A stretch of DNA of 64,000 nt, taken from Sphingobium abikonense NBRC 16140. Lineage in GTDB: Bacteria > Pseudomonadota > Alphaproteobacteria > Sphingomonadales > Sphingomonadaceae. Location of the stretch: assembly GCF_001598335.1 (NCBI RefSeq), contig NZ_BCYT01000005.1, positions 62,001-126,000 of the forward strand. Direction: 5' to 3'. Position 1 is the first letter of the stretch. Each line of letters begins with the position of its first letter. Both the position numbers and the translations under genes were made by a program. Below, piece after piece: positions 23,652 to 32,300 of this stretch. Under the pieces are notes generated by a model. That model saw only the letters and a program-made list of their open reading frames with translations, had not been told where the DNA came from and ran no database searches.

Positions 23652-25973
23652 ATGGCCGTCGGCCGCACCGTCAAACGCACGCCGGAATGGCGTGAAATGC
23701 TCAAGCGCAGCCTGATCCGCAGCGGCGCGCTGATTGGCGCGATCGCGCTGGTGCTGGGGACCTTGTTCCTGGCGCTGGCGCTGCTCAGCTATGCGCCGAG
23801 CGATCCGTCGATGAACACGGTCGCGGGCGATCATGTGGCCAACATCATGGCCGCGCCCGGCGCTTGGGCGGCCGATTTTCTGCTCTGGCTGCTGGGTGTG
23901 CCGGTGGCGCTGATACTGCCACTGATGGCGGTCACGGCCCGTCGGCTCTGGGGCGACCAGGATATGCAGGGGTGGAAGGGCCAGTTCGGCAAATGCCTGT
24001 TCGGCATCATCCTGATTGGCATCGCCCTCGCCCTGTTCCAGACCGATCCCCTGGTCGGTCTGCCTGCCGGTTGGGGCGGGGTGATCGGGTTGGTCACGGC
24101 CAAGGGGATTAGCAGCCTGCTGGTGCAGGCTCCGGCCGCCGCCCCCTGGATCAAGGGTGGCGTGATCGTATTGGCGCTGATCATCGGGCTGTTCATCTGT
24201 TATCGCAGTCTGGCGCTGGAAAAGCCGATCATCGCGCTGCGTCGCCCGACCCTTCCGCGATTGACCCTGCCGCGTCCCAGCCTGGCGCTGTCGGGAAGCC
24301 CGGCCGCTGAACCGATGTCGCAGGCGGAGGAGGAAGAGGAGCGCATCATCGCACCGCGCCGCCAGGTATCGAACGAGCCCAAGCCGCCGATCACGATCCA
24401 GGCGCCCAAGCCCGCCCCGGTGCAGCGCGCCATGGCCCCCGTCAGTCAGGACGATCTGTTCGGCAACAGTTCGCTGCCCTCGCCCGATCTGCTCAATCCC
24501 ATTCCTGCCCATCAGGGTGGCAAGATCGACAAGGCCGCGCTGGAGCGCAACGCCCGGCTGCTCGAATCGGTGCTCGACGATTTCCATGTGAAGGGCAACA
24601 TCACCGAAGTCCGCCCTGGCCCGGTCGTCACCATGTATGAGCTGGAACCCGCGCCGGGTATCAAGGCAAGCCGCGTCATCGCGCTCGCCGACGACATTGC
24701 GCGTAACATGTCGGCCCTGTCGGCCCGCGTCGCGACGATTCCGGGGCGCACCGTCATCGGCATCGAACTGCCCAATGCCAATCGGGAGGGCGTGTCCTTT
24801 CGCGAACTCATTACCAGCGAGCAATTCGGCCAGGAAGCAACTTTGCCGATCATTCTTGGCAAGAATATTTCGGGGGAGCCGATCATCGCGGACCTCGCCC
24901 CCATGCCGCATCTGCTGATCGCGGGCACCACCGGGTCGGGCAAGTCGGTGGGCCTCAATGCGATGATCCTGTCGCTGCTCTATCGCATGACGCCCGACCA
25001 GCTGCGCCTCATCATGATCGATCCCAAGATGCTGGAATTGTCGACCTATGACGACATCCCGCATCTGCTGTCGCCGGTCGTGACCGAACCGAGCAAGGCG
25101 ATCCGCGCGCTCAAATGGGCGGTGGAGCAGATGGAGGACCGCTACCGCATGATGGCGTCCATTTCGGTCCGCAATCTCGCCAACTATAACGAGAAGGTGC
25201 GCGCCGCCAAGGCCAAGGGCAAGCCGCTCGGCCGGCGCGTCCAGACCGGCTATGATCCCGAAACCGGCAAGCCCATCTATGAGGAGGAGCAGCTCGATTT
25301 CCAGCCGCTGCCGCAGATCGTGGTGGTGGTCGACGAGCTGGCCGACCTCATGATGACGGCGGGCAAGGAAGTCGAATTCCTGATCCAACGCCTCGCGCAA
25401 AAGGCGCGCGCGGCAGGCATCCACCTGATACTTGCAACCCAGCGCCCATCGGTCGACGTCATCACCGGCGTAATCAAGGCGAATTTGCCGACCCGCATCA
25501 GCTTCTTCGTCACCAGCAAGATCGACAGCCGCACCATCCTGGGCGAGCAGGGTGCCGAACAGCTGCTGGGCAAGGGCGACATGCTCTATATGCATGGCGG
25601 CAAGGGCCTGACCCGCGTTCATGGTCCCTTCGTATCGGATGACGAAGTGCGGATGGTTGCCGACCATTGGCGCGCGCAGGGGCAGCCCGACTATATCTCC
25701 GCCGTCACCGAGGAACCGGAGGAAGGCAGCTTTGCGCTCGATGGCGTCGATCTTGGCGATGACAGCCCGGACGCGCAGCTGTTCCGCAAGGCGTGCCAGC
25801 TGGTGTTCGAAAATCAGAAAGCCTCGACCAGCTGGCTCCAGCGGCAATTGCGCGTCGGGTATAACAGCGCGGCGCGCCTGATCGAGCGAATGGAGGAGGA
25901 GGGCCTAGTCGGTCCGCCCAACCATGTCGGCCGGCGCGAAGTGCTGCGCGACGAGAATGGCAATCCCATCTGA
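23652..25973 (+). CDS. ftsK: DNA translocase FtsK
   Basis: FtsK pumps chromosomal DNA through the closing septum and activates XerCD at dif. The 773-residue protein has about four N-terminal membrane segments (residues 20-190), a short Pro-rich linker (to about 290), the alpha/beta motor domain with Walker A GTTGSGKSVG near residue 425 and Walker B IVVVVDELADLMM near 555, and the C-terminal gamma domain (about 705-770, with AARLIERMEEEGLVG) that reads KOPS sequences. The linker is short compared with the E. coli protein. I took ATG 23652 (MAVGRTVKRTPEW) rather than an earlier in-frame start. Confidence 0.96.
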   Translation: MAVGRTVKRTPEWREMLKRSLIRSGALIGAIALVLGTLFLALALLSYAPSDPSMNTVAGDHVANIMAAPGAWAADFLLWLLGVPVALILPLMAVTARRLWGDQDMQGWKGQFGKCLFGIILIGIALALFQTDPLVGLPAGWGGVIGLVTAKGISSLLVQAPAAAPWIKGGVIVLALIIGLFICYRSLALEKPIIALRRPTLPRLTLPRPSLALSGSPAAEPMSQAEEEEERIIAPRRQVSNEPKPPITIQAPKPAPVQRAMAPVSQDDLFGNSSLPSPDLLNPIPAHQGGKIDKAALERNARLLESVLDDFHVKGNITEVRPGPVVTMYELEPAPGIKASRVIALADDIARNMSALSARVATIPGRTVIGIELPNANREGVSFRELITSEQFGQEATLPIILGKNISGEPIIADLAPMPHLLIAGTTGSGKSVGLNAMILSLLYRMTPDQLRLIMIDPKMLELSTYDDIPHLLSPVVTEPSKAIRALKWAVEQMEDRYRMMASISVRNLANYNEKVRAAKAKGKPLGRRVQTGYDPETGKPIYEEEQLDFQPLPQIVVVVDELADLMMTAGKEVEFLIQRLAQKARAAGIHLILATQRPSVDVITGVIKANLPTRISFFVTSKIDSRTILGEQGAEQLLGKGDMLYMHGGKGLTRVHGPFVSDDEVRMVADHWRAQGQPDYISAVTEEPEEGSFALDGVDLGDDSPDAQLFRKACQLVFENQKASTSWLQRQLRVGYNSAARLIERMEEEGLVGPPNHVGRREVLRDENGNPI

Positions 25974-25988
25974 TGCGATTGCAGGACT

Positions 25989-26017
25989 TGCAATCGTGAT
26001 CGAAGCCTTCGCATTTG
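25989..26017 (+). promoter_or_regulatory. Conserved upstream elements of candidate small RNA B
   Basis: TGCAATCG (25989-25996) and TTCGCATTTG (26008-26017), with the same 11-base gap and the same 29-base distance to the shared core as at the 19-kb locus. They probably form the promoter of small RNA B. Confidence 0.5.
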
Positions 26018-26022
26018 AGCGG

Positions 26023-26110
26023 ACGCCGGCCTGACGGCATAAGGAACGGGCCTTTCAGGCATCCTCTCCTAAAAACTTTCAGGGCTGGTTTTCGGACCGG
26101 CCCTTTTTTT
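26023..26110 (+). ncRNA. Candidate small RNA B, paralogue of RNA A
   Basis: The core 26047-26074 is identical over 28 bases to 19321-19348. As in RNA A, it is preceded by a divergent stretch able to form a hairpin (GCCG/CGGC near 26026-26039) and followed by a terminator with a different stem sequence. Conservation of core and spacing together with change in the hairpin arms is the pattern of a duplicated regulatory RNA gene. Predicted length is about 88 bases. It lies between ftsK and lolA, transcribed in the same direction as both. Confidence 0.6.
26082..26110 (+). terminator. Rho-independent terminator of small RNA B
   Basis: An 8-bp stem with one wobble pair (26082-26089 with 26096-26103) is followed by seven T residues. 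It could also serve ftsK, whose stop codon is 109 bases upstream. Confidence 0.8.
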
Positions 26111-26243
26111 GATTTGGGCGAACGGGACAACGGAGGATTTCGCTTGCGCAAATCCTTGCAGTTTCGGAACGAGCGGGTTCACAGCGGGTTCAAGCCCCGC
26201 CTTCTAGGTCAGATCCCATAGGAACGAACCGGAGTTACACGCC

Positions 26244-26882
26244 ATGAAGCGCATCGTTGCGCCCCTTATGCTGGTCCTTGCCGCCACGCCTCTGGTCATG
26301 CCGACCGTGCCGGCGGCCGCGCAGCAGGACCAGTCGGACCTGTCGCGGGTCAATGCCTATATCCGCGCGGTGACGACCATGACCGCCGATTTCAGCCAGA
26401 CCGACCGCAATGGCCAGACGCTGACTGGCAAGCTGACGCTGAAGCAGCCCGGCAAAATCCGCTTTCAGTATCAAAAGGGCGTTCCGTTGCTGATCGTGGG
26501 AGACGGCAAGGCGCTGACCGTCATCGACTATGAAGTGCGGCAGGTGCAGCGTTGGCCGATCGGAAATTCGCCGTTGGGTGCGCTGATCGATCCAAGCAAG
26601 GATCTGTCGAAATTCGGCAAGGTGATCCCGACCGACGACCCGTCAATCCTGTCCGTGCAGGCGCGCGACCCCAAACGGCCGGAGTTCGGCACCATCACCA
26701 TGATCTTCAAGCGCGACGCCGCGAGTCCCGCCGGCTTGCAGCTCTATGGCTGGGTGGCGCTTGATTCGCAGAATAATCGCACGGCCGTGCGCCTGACCAA
26801 TCAGCGTTACGGGGTGCAGGTGGACAATAATGCCTTTCGCTGGACCGACCCGCGTCCGCGCGGCCGCTCCGCAGGCGGCTGA
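26244..26882 (+). CDS. lolA: Outer-membrane lipoprotein carrier LolA
   Basis: LolA ferries lipoproteins across the periplasm from LolCDE to the outer membrane. The 212-residue protein has a signal peptide (to about residue 26, PAAAQ), then LSRVNAYIRAVTTMTADFSQ, LTLKQPGKIRFQYQKG near residue 72 and LLIVGDGKALTVIDYE, all typical of alphaproteobacterial LolA. The end is Gly/Arg-rich. A strong hairpin lies about 165 bases after the stop. It is separated from ftsK by the small RNA B locus. Confidence 0.92.
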   Translation: MKRIVAPLMLVLAATPLVMPTVPAAAQQDQSDLSRVNAYIRAVTTMTADFSQTDRNGQTLTGKLTLKQPGKIRFQYQKGVPLLIVGDGKALTVIDYEVRQVQRWPIGNSPLGALIDPSKDLSKFGKVIPTDDPSILSVQARDPKRPEFGTITMIFKRDAASPAGLQLYGWVALDSQNNRTAVRLTNQRYGVQVDNNAFRWTDPRPRGRSAGG

Positions 26883-27045
26883 CCGGAGCGTCCGGCGCGA
26901 CGGATGGAAAAACTTTCCGCGCCGTTCATCTGCCGCTCATATCCGCAGGGCTAATCAAGATTTCACAGCGGAAGGCAAAACCGGGATTTCCCCCCTGTTA
27001 CCCGGTCCCCATCTTTCGCTGCGAAGCGCTTCAAGGGCGCGATCG

Positions 27046-27080
27046 AGACCCCCGTTCCACGCCCCCGGAGCGGGGGTCTT
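27046..27080 (+). terminator. Hairpin terminator after lolA
   Basis: A 9-bp perfect stem (27046-27054 with 27071-27079) with a 16-base loop, followed by only a short T pair. It stands in the lolA-xth gap and probably ends the lolA transcript. The rest of that 266-base gap shows nothing else that I recognise. Confidence 0.5.
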
Positions 27081-27148
27081 ACATTGTCCGCCGCCGGTGA
27101 ACATGCGGGCGGCTTGCGCAACGTCCCGCACGCTTTTAGGGCAAGCCC

Positions 27149-27946
27149 ATGGCCCAAACCCTTTCTGTCTGCTCCTGGAACATCAACAGCGTCCGCGCCC
27201 GCATCGACATTGTCGAACACTTGCTGCGGCAGGAATCCCCCGACATCTTGTGCTTGCAGGAAACCAAGGTGGTGAACGAAACCTTCCCCACCGATATGTT
27301 CCGGCGCATGGGCTATGTGCATCAGGTGCTGAACGGTCAGCGCATGCATCATGGGGTCGCGATCCTGAGCAAGGTGCCCATCCATGAAGATGATCGGCTG
27401 GACTGGCAGGCCAATGGCGAGGCGCGCCATGTCGGCGTGCGGCTGGACAATGGCGTACGGATCGAAAATGTGTATGTGCCTGCTGGCGGCGACGTACCCG
27501 ATCGCCAGGTAAACCCCAAGTTCGGCCAGAAGCTGGATTTTCTGGAGCGTATGATCGAATGGTCGGCGGCGCTGGAGGACAAGCCCACCATCCTGACCGG
27601 TGATTTCAACATCGCGCCGCTGGAATGCGACGTGTGGAGCCATCGCCAGTTGCTTGACGTGGTCAGCCATACCCCGATCGAGTGCGAGATATTGGGCCGG
27701 TTGCAGTCATCGAACGACTGGGTCGATATCGGCCGCCATTTCCATCCCGCGCCCGCCCGGCTCTACACTTGGTGGAGCTATCGGGCGAAGGACTGGGCGG
27801 CGTCCGATCGCGGGCGACGGCTGGACCATATGTGGATGACCCGCGACGTTGCGGACAAGGCGGTCGGCCACCGCGTGATCGAGCCGGCGCGCAGCTGGAT
27901 CAAGCCGTCGGACCATATTCCGATCATCACGGACTTCGCCTTCTAA
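27149..27946 (+). CDS. xth: Exodeoxyribonuclease III
   Basis: This 265-residue AP endonuclease/3' exonuclease acts in base-excision repair. All signature sites are visible: SWNINSVRARI at the N-terminus, LCLQETKV near residue 32 with the metal-binding glutamate, RIENVYVPAGGD near 107, TGDFNIAPLECDVW near 150, and the closing DHIPIITDF with catalytic Asp-His. Its stop codon shares a base with the ribA start (TAATG), so the two are coupled. Confidence 0.96.
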   Translation: MAQTLSVCSWNINSVRARIDIVEHLLRQESPDILCLQETKVVNETFPTDMFRRMGYVHQVLNGQRMHHGVAILSKVPIHEDDRLDWQANGEARHVGVRLDNGVRIENVYVPAGGDVPDRQVNPKFGQKLDFLERMIEWSAALEDKPTILTGDFNIAPLECDVWSHRQLLDVVSHTPIECEILGRLQSSNDWVDIGRHFHPAPARLYTWWSYRAKDWAASDRGRRLDHMWMTRDVADKAVGHRVIEPARSWIKPSDHIPIITDFAF

Positions 27947-29016
27947 TGGTGGGCAGGGCGGGGCGCAACGCTGCGCGGGCGATCGACGCGCTGCGCCGGG
28001 GCTGGGCGGTGCGGCTGGTCGCGGACGACGGCGCGATCCGGCTGATGGCGATCGAGGGCGCGGATGCGGTGACGCTGGCGGCCTTTGATCCCGACGGCAA
28101 AGCCGACATATTGATTTCCGCTGCGCGCGCCGAAACCTTGAAGCTCGCCAACCAGCTGGCGGCGGCGGACCCTGAACGTCCGGTGCAGATTGAGCGTATG
28201 CCCTGGATCGATGCGGATGTTGCAACCAGCATCGCCGATCCGGTCCTCGACCTTTCTTCGCCGCTCAAGGGCCCGTTCCGGGCGCGGCCCCTCGTCAGCC
28301 CCCATGCCGCCCAGGCGGCGCTGCGGCTGGCGCGGCTGGCGGGTATCCTGCCGGCCTATTTCGTGAGCGCCCCCGATGGCGACGCAGAGGCGGAGGCAAG
28401 CGCCGATGATATCGCCGCCTATGACGACGCTGTCCATCTGGCCATAGCCACCCGTGCGCGCCTGCCGGTGTCGGCCAGCGAAACCGCGGAAATCGTCGCC
28501 TTCCGCAGTTCCGATGAGCCACGCGAGCATGTCGCACTGATCGTTGGGAAACGCGATGGGTCCCCGCCGGTGGTCCGGCTGCACAGCGAATGCCTGACCG
28601 GCGATGCGCTGGGCAGCCTGAAATGCGACTGCGGCCCGCAATTGCACGAGGCTCTGCACCGGATCGCCGACGCGCCCTGGGGCATATTGCTCTATCTTCG
28701 GCAGGAAGGGCGCGGGATCGGTTTGGTCAACAAATTGCGCGCCTATGCGATGCAGGATCAGGGGTTCGACACGGTCGACGCCAATGTCCGGCTGGGCTTT
28801 GCGATCGACGCGCGCGACTTTTCGGTCGCAGCGCGGATGCTCGACCTGCTGAACGTGAGCACGGTGCGGCTGCTGACGAACAACCCCAACAAGGTCACAG
28901 GGCTGGAGGCAGCCGGGATCAAGGTGGCCGAACGTCTGCCGATCATCCTGCCGACCAATCCGCATAATGAACGCTATCTCGCCACCAAGCGCGACCGGAC
29001 CGGGCACCAGCTTTGA
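27946..29016 (+). CDS. ribA: GTP cyclohydrolase II
   Basis: RibA opens GTP to start riboflavin synthesis. The 356-residue protein has an N-terminal extension of about 160 residues not part of the catalytic core. The core follows: HSECLTGDALGSLKCDCG, with the three zinc-binding cysteines, then LYLRQEGRGIGLVNKLRAYA near residue 245, DTVDANVRLGF and LLTNNPNKVTGLE. An upstream extension of the frame overlaps xth and is not credible, so I took ATG 27946. The extension resembles that of other alphaproteobacterial RibA proteins; a DHBP synthase function in it is not evident. Confidence 0.94.
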   Translation: MVGRAGRNAARAIDALRRGWAVRLVADDGAIRLMAIEGADAVTLAAFDPDGKADILISAARAETLKLANQLAAADPERPVQIERMPWIDADVATSIADPVLDLSSPLKGPFRARPLVSPHAAQAALRLARLAGILPAYFVSAPDGDAEAEASADDIAAYDDAVHLAIATRARLPVSASETAEIVAFRSSDEPREHVALIVGKRDGSPPVVRLHSECLTGDALGSLKCDCGPQLHEALHRIADAPWGILLYLRQEGRGIGLVNKLRAYAMQDQGFDTVDANVRLGFAIDARDFSVAARMLDLLNVSTVRLLTNNPNKVTGLEAAGIKVAERLPIILPTNPHNERYLATKRDRTGHQL

Positions 29017-29516
29017 ACGTAATCCGCGTCGATTGCGCTGCCGGGCAGCTGAGCTTTGGCGACCTGATGATGGATTGCACCATTGGAAGGGGCGGCGCCT
29101 GCGTGGCTGCCGACAAGCGGGAAGGCGATGGCTGCACGCCGATCGGGCGTTGGCCGTTGCGGGGTGTCCTGCTACGGCTAGGCAGGGTGACGGCGGGCAA
29201 TATCCACCTGCCATGGCGCTGGGTTCGCGCAGATGATGGCTGGTCCGACGATGGCGCGGACCTCGCCTATAATCGCCCCGTCCGACTGCCGCGCGCCTTT
29301 TCGGCCGAAAGCCTGATCCGCAGCGACGACGCCTATGATGTGATCGTGGTGCTGGGCCATAATGACGCGCCGCCCGTCGCAGGGCAGGGGAGCGCCATCT
29401 TCTTCCACCTGTCGGAAGGCCGACCGACCGCCGGATGCGTGGCCGTGGAGCGGGCAGACATGCTGCGCCTGCTCCCGCTGCTGCGACCCGGCGATGTCAT
29501 GGACATTCGTCCCTGA
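29013..29516 (+). CDS. L,D-transpeptidase-like (YkuD) protein
   Basis: The 167-residue protein carries the YkuD-type catalytic end: VIVVLGHNDA near residue 113 and IFFHLSEGRPTAGCVAV near 130-146, with the expected nucleophilic cysteine in TAGC and a histidine upstream. Such enzymes crosslink peptidoglycan or attach proteins to it. No signal peptide is evident, which is unusual for an enzyme of the periplasm but common in this small subfamily. The start is TTG 29013, overlapping the ribA stop by three bases. Confidence 0.82.
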   Translation: MNVIRVDCAAGQLSFGDLMMDCTIGRGGACVAADKREGDGCTPIGRWPLRGVLLRLGRVTAGNIHLPWRWVRADDGWSDDGADLAYNRPVRLPRAFSAESLIRSDDAYDVIVVLGHNDAPPVAGQGSAIFFHLSEGRPTAGCVAVERADMLRLLPLLRPGDVMDIRP

Positions 29517-29527
29517 TCTTCGCGCGC

Positions 29528-32290
29528 TCAGGCCCGCTCCAGCGCTTCGCCCACTTCGCCGCCGGCCGCCGCCAGCAGCCGGCGTTCCAGCGTCTGGAGC
29601 CGCGCCTTGCTCTCGATCTTTCCGCCGATCAGGTCGGTGATGTAAAAGGTGTCGACCGCGCGCTCGCCATAGGTGGCGACATGGGCGCTGTGGACCGTGA
29701 CCTTCGACTGGAACAGCGCGTTGGCAAGGCTGAACAGCAATGCAGGCCGATCGCGGGCATTGACTTCAATCACGGTGAAGCGATTTGATGCCTTGTTGTC
29801 GATCAGCACATTGGGTTCGATGCGAAACGCTTCGGCGCGGGTGCGGGGCAGGGGCCGGGCGGACAGCTTCGTGATCAGGCGATGGCGGTTCGACAGCGAA
29901 TCCTCGATCGCGCTGCGAATGCGCTGGAGCTGTTCGGGGCTGTGGAACGCGCCGCCCAGCGGATCCTGCACCAGGAAATTGTCGATGGCGACGCCGTCGC
30001 GTGTCGTATGGATGCGCGCGTCGATGATGTTGCCGCCGGCCAGATGAATGGCGCCCGCGATCCGATAGAACAGGCCCGGATGGTCGGCTGCGTAGACGGT
30101 GATGAGCGTCGCGCCGCGCTGCGGATAATATTGCGCGGCAATCGACAGCGGCGAATCGCCCGCTTTCAGGATATGCTGAGCGTTGTGGATCAGGATATCT
30201 TCAGGCTCCGCGATCCAGTAGGATTCGGGTAGCCGGCTGCTGAGCGCGTCAAACGTTTCCTCGCTCATGCCCAATGTCTGGCGCAGCATATCCTGTTTCG
30301 CGGCCACCCGCTCGCTGCGCCCCTTCTGCTTGTGGCCAAGCCGCAGCACCTCCTCCGCCGCTTCGTAGAGATCGCCCAGCAGCTGCCTTTTCCAGCTGTT
30401 CCACACGCCCGGTCCCACCGCGCGAATATCAACGACGGTGAGGCACAGCAGCAGGCGCAGTCGCTCGGCACTTTGCACCACTTCCACGAAATCGAGGATG
30501 GTCTTGTAATCGGCCAGATCGCGTTTGAAGGCGGTGGCGGACATGAGGAGGTGATAGCGCACCAGCCAGGCGACGGTTTCGGTTTCGGCAGCGGTCAGGC
30601 CAAGGCGCGGGCAGAGCGTGTCGGCGATGTCCGCGCCCAACAGGCTGTGATCGCCGCCGCGCCCCTTGGCGATATCATGCAGCAGCACCGCAACATAGAG
30701 AACGCGGCGCGACAGCAATTTCCCCATCAGGTCGGTGGCGAGCGGATGGTCGGTGCCAAGCTCTCCCTTTTCGATACGCGCGAGCAGGCCAACCGCGCGG
30801 ATCGTATGCTCATCGACCGTATAATGATGATACATGTCGAACTGCATCTGCGCGACGACGCGGCGGAAATCGGGAATGAAGCGGCCGAACACAGTCGATT
30901 CGTTCATCCAGCGCAGCACCGTTTCGGGATCGCGCGGGGACGTCAGCACATCCATGAAAAAGCCGTTGGCGCGCGCGTCCTTGCGCACCTTGTTGGTGAT
31001 CAGGCCAGCATCTCGGCTGGCAGCGCGCATCGCGCTGGGGTGAATCTGAAGCCCGTGCTTGTCGGCCAGTGCGAATATCTCGAGGAGGCGCACCGGGTCC
31101 GCCTGGAAAAAATCGTCGCTCGGCAGGCTCAATCGCCCGCGATCCAGCACGAACCCTTCCAGCTTCTTGGGCCTGCGGAACAGGCTGGGGATATAGCGGC
31201 GCCCCTTGGGACCGAGCTGATCGTCCAAATGCGCCAGGAAGACGGCGGTCAGGTCGCCGACCGTTTTGGCGTTCAGGAAATAATAGCGCATGAAGCGCTC
31301 GACGCCCGACCGACCGGCGCGTCCGGTGAAGTGCATCCGGGTCGCGGTTTCCAGTTGCAGGTCGAAGGTTAGCCGATCCTCGGCACGGCCGGTGATGCTG
31401 TGCAGGTGGCAGCGCACCGCCCAGAGGAAATCCTCCGCCTTCTGGAATTGGCGCAGCTCCGCCTGGGTGAGCAGGCCCACATCGACCAGCTCCGCGACGG
31501 AGCGGACGCGGTTTACATATTTGCCGATCCAGAAGAGGGTGTGGAGGTCGCGCAGGCCGCCCTTGCCTTCCTTCACATTGGGTTCGACGACATAGCGGCT
31601 GTCGCCCATGCGCCGGTGCCGCTCGTCGCGCTCCTCCAGCTTTTCCGTGACGAAGGCGCGGGCATTGCCCTGCATCACTTCGGCATCGAACCGGGCCGAA
31701 CTTTCCTCATAAAGCGAGCGGTCGCCCCAGATATAGCGCGCTTCCAGCAAGGCGGTGCGCACCGTCAGGTCGCTCTTGGCCATGCGGATCGTTTCGTCGA
31801 TCGAGCGGCTGGAGTGCCCGACCTTGAGCCCCAGGTCCCACAGCGAATAGAGCATGGATTCGATCACCTGCTCGGTCCAGCCGGTCGGCTTCCAGGGGGT
31901 GATGAAGCCGATATCGACATCGCTGTGCGGTGCCATTTCGCCCCGGCCATAGCCGCCCACGGCGATCAGCACGATCCTCTCGCCCGTGCTGCGATTGCCG
32001 GCGGGGTAGAGGTGATGCGTCGTCGCATCGTACAGCAGCCGCAATATCTGATCGATCAGGAAGGCAAAGGCGCTTACCGCTTCGCGCCCACGGGTCGGTC
32101 GTGCCTCCAGCCGGCGTGCGACATCCGCCCGGCCATGGTCGAGCGCAGCTTTTAATTCCTGCACGATCAGACCGCGCAGCCGCATGGGATCGCCGCGGTG
32201 CTCCTGCGCCAGGGCGTTGATCCGGTCGGAAATGGCGCGCCGGTCGATGATCGCGCGGCGCGATCCCAAAGCGGGGAATTGCATCACCAT
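29528..32290 (-). CDS. glnD: [Protein-PII] uridylyltransferase/uridylyl-removing enzyme
   Basis: GlnD senses glutamine and adds or removes UMP on the PII proteins that control nitrogen assimilation. The 920-residue protein has the nucleotidyltransferase motif GGYGRGEMAPHSDVDIGF near residue 115, a central PII-UTase domain, an HD phosphohydrolase domain with VLLHDIAKGRGGDHS near 545, and two C-terminal ACT domains (about 720-800 and 835-905), the likely glutamine sensors. Length and order are normal. It follows mutS on the minus strand after ten bases, so they may be cotranscribed. Confidence 0.96.
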   Translation of the reverse strand: MVMQFPALGSRRAIIDRRAISDRINALAQEHRGDPMRLRGLIVQELKAALDHGRADVARRLEARPTRGREAVSAFAFLIDQILRLLYDATTHHLYPAGNRSTGERIVLIAVGGYGRGEMAPHSDVDIGFITPWKPTGWTEQVIESMLYSLWDLGLKVGHSSRSIDETIRMAKSDLTVRTALLEARYIWGDRSLYEESSARFDAEVMQGNARAFVTEKLEERDERHRRMGDSRYVVEPNVKEGKGGLRDLHTLFWIGKYVNRVRSVAELVDVGLLTQAELRQFQKAEDFLWAVRCHLHSITGRAEDRLTFDLQLETATRMHFTGRAGRSGVERFMRYYFLNAKTVGDLTAVFLAHLDDQLGPKGRRYIPSLFRRPKKLEGFVLDRGRLSLPSDDFFQADPVRLLEIFALADKHGLQIHPSAMRAASRDAGLITNKVRKDARANGFFMDVLTSPRDPETVLRWMNESTVFGRFIPDFRRVVAQMQFDMYHHYTVDEHTIRAVGLLARIEKGELGTDHPLATDLMGKLLSRRVLYVAVLLHDIAKGRGGDHSLLGADIADTLCPRLGLTAAETETVAWLVRYHLLMSATAFKRDLADYKTILDFVEVVQSAERLRLLLCLTVVDIRAVGPGVWNSWKRQLLGDLYEAAEEVLRLGHKQKGRSERVAAKQDMLRQTLGMSEETFDALSSRLPESYWIAEPEDILIHNAQHILKAGDSPLSIAAQYYPQRGATLITVYAADHPGLFYRIAGAIHLAGGNIIDARIHTTRDGVAIDNFLVQDPLGGAFHSPEQLQRIRSAIEDSLSNRHRLITKLSARPLPRTRAEAFRIEPNVLIDNKASNRFTVIEVNARDRPALLFSLANALFQSKVTVHSAHVATYGERAVDTFYITDLIGGKIESKARLQTLERRLLAAAGGEVGEALERA

Positions 32291-32300
32291 GCTGCGCTAT

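Noticed and set aside
22863..25847. A 994-codon open frame on the minus strand opposite ftsK
   Set aside because: ftsK on the plus strand has all its motor and membrane motifs. The antisense frame is low in hydrophobic patterns and rich in Arg, His and Gln, as shadows are here.
26166..26190. A possible EcfG general-stress promoter (GGAAC-N16-GGTT) upstream of lolA
   Set aside because: The -10 part does not match CGTT and such partial hits are frequent. I could not support it without a genome-wide comparison.
19301..26221. Two short plus-strand frames at the small RNA loci encode similar peptides (GPFRHPLLK)
   Set aside because: The shared codons lie wholly in the 28-base identical core, with third positions conserved as well. 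The frames continue through the terminator stems and lack ribosome-binding sites, so the similarity reflects RNA conservation.
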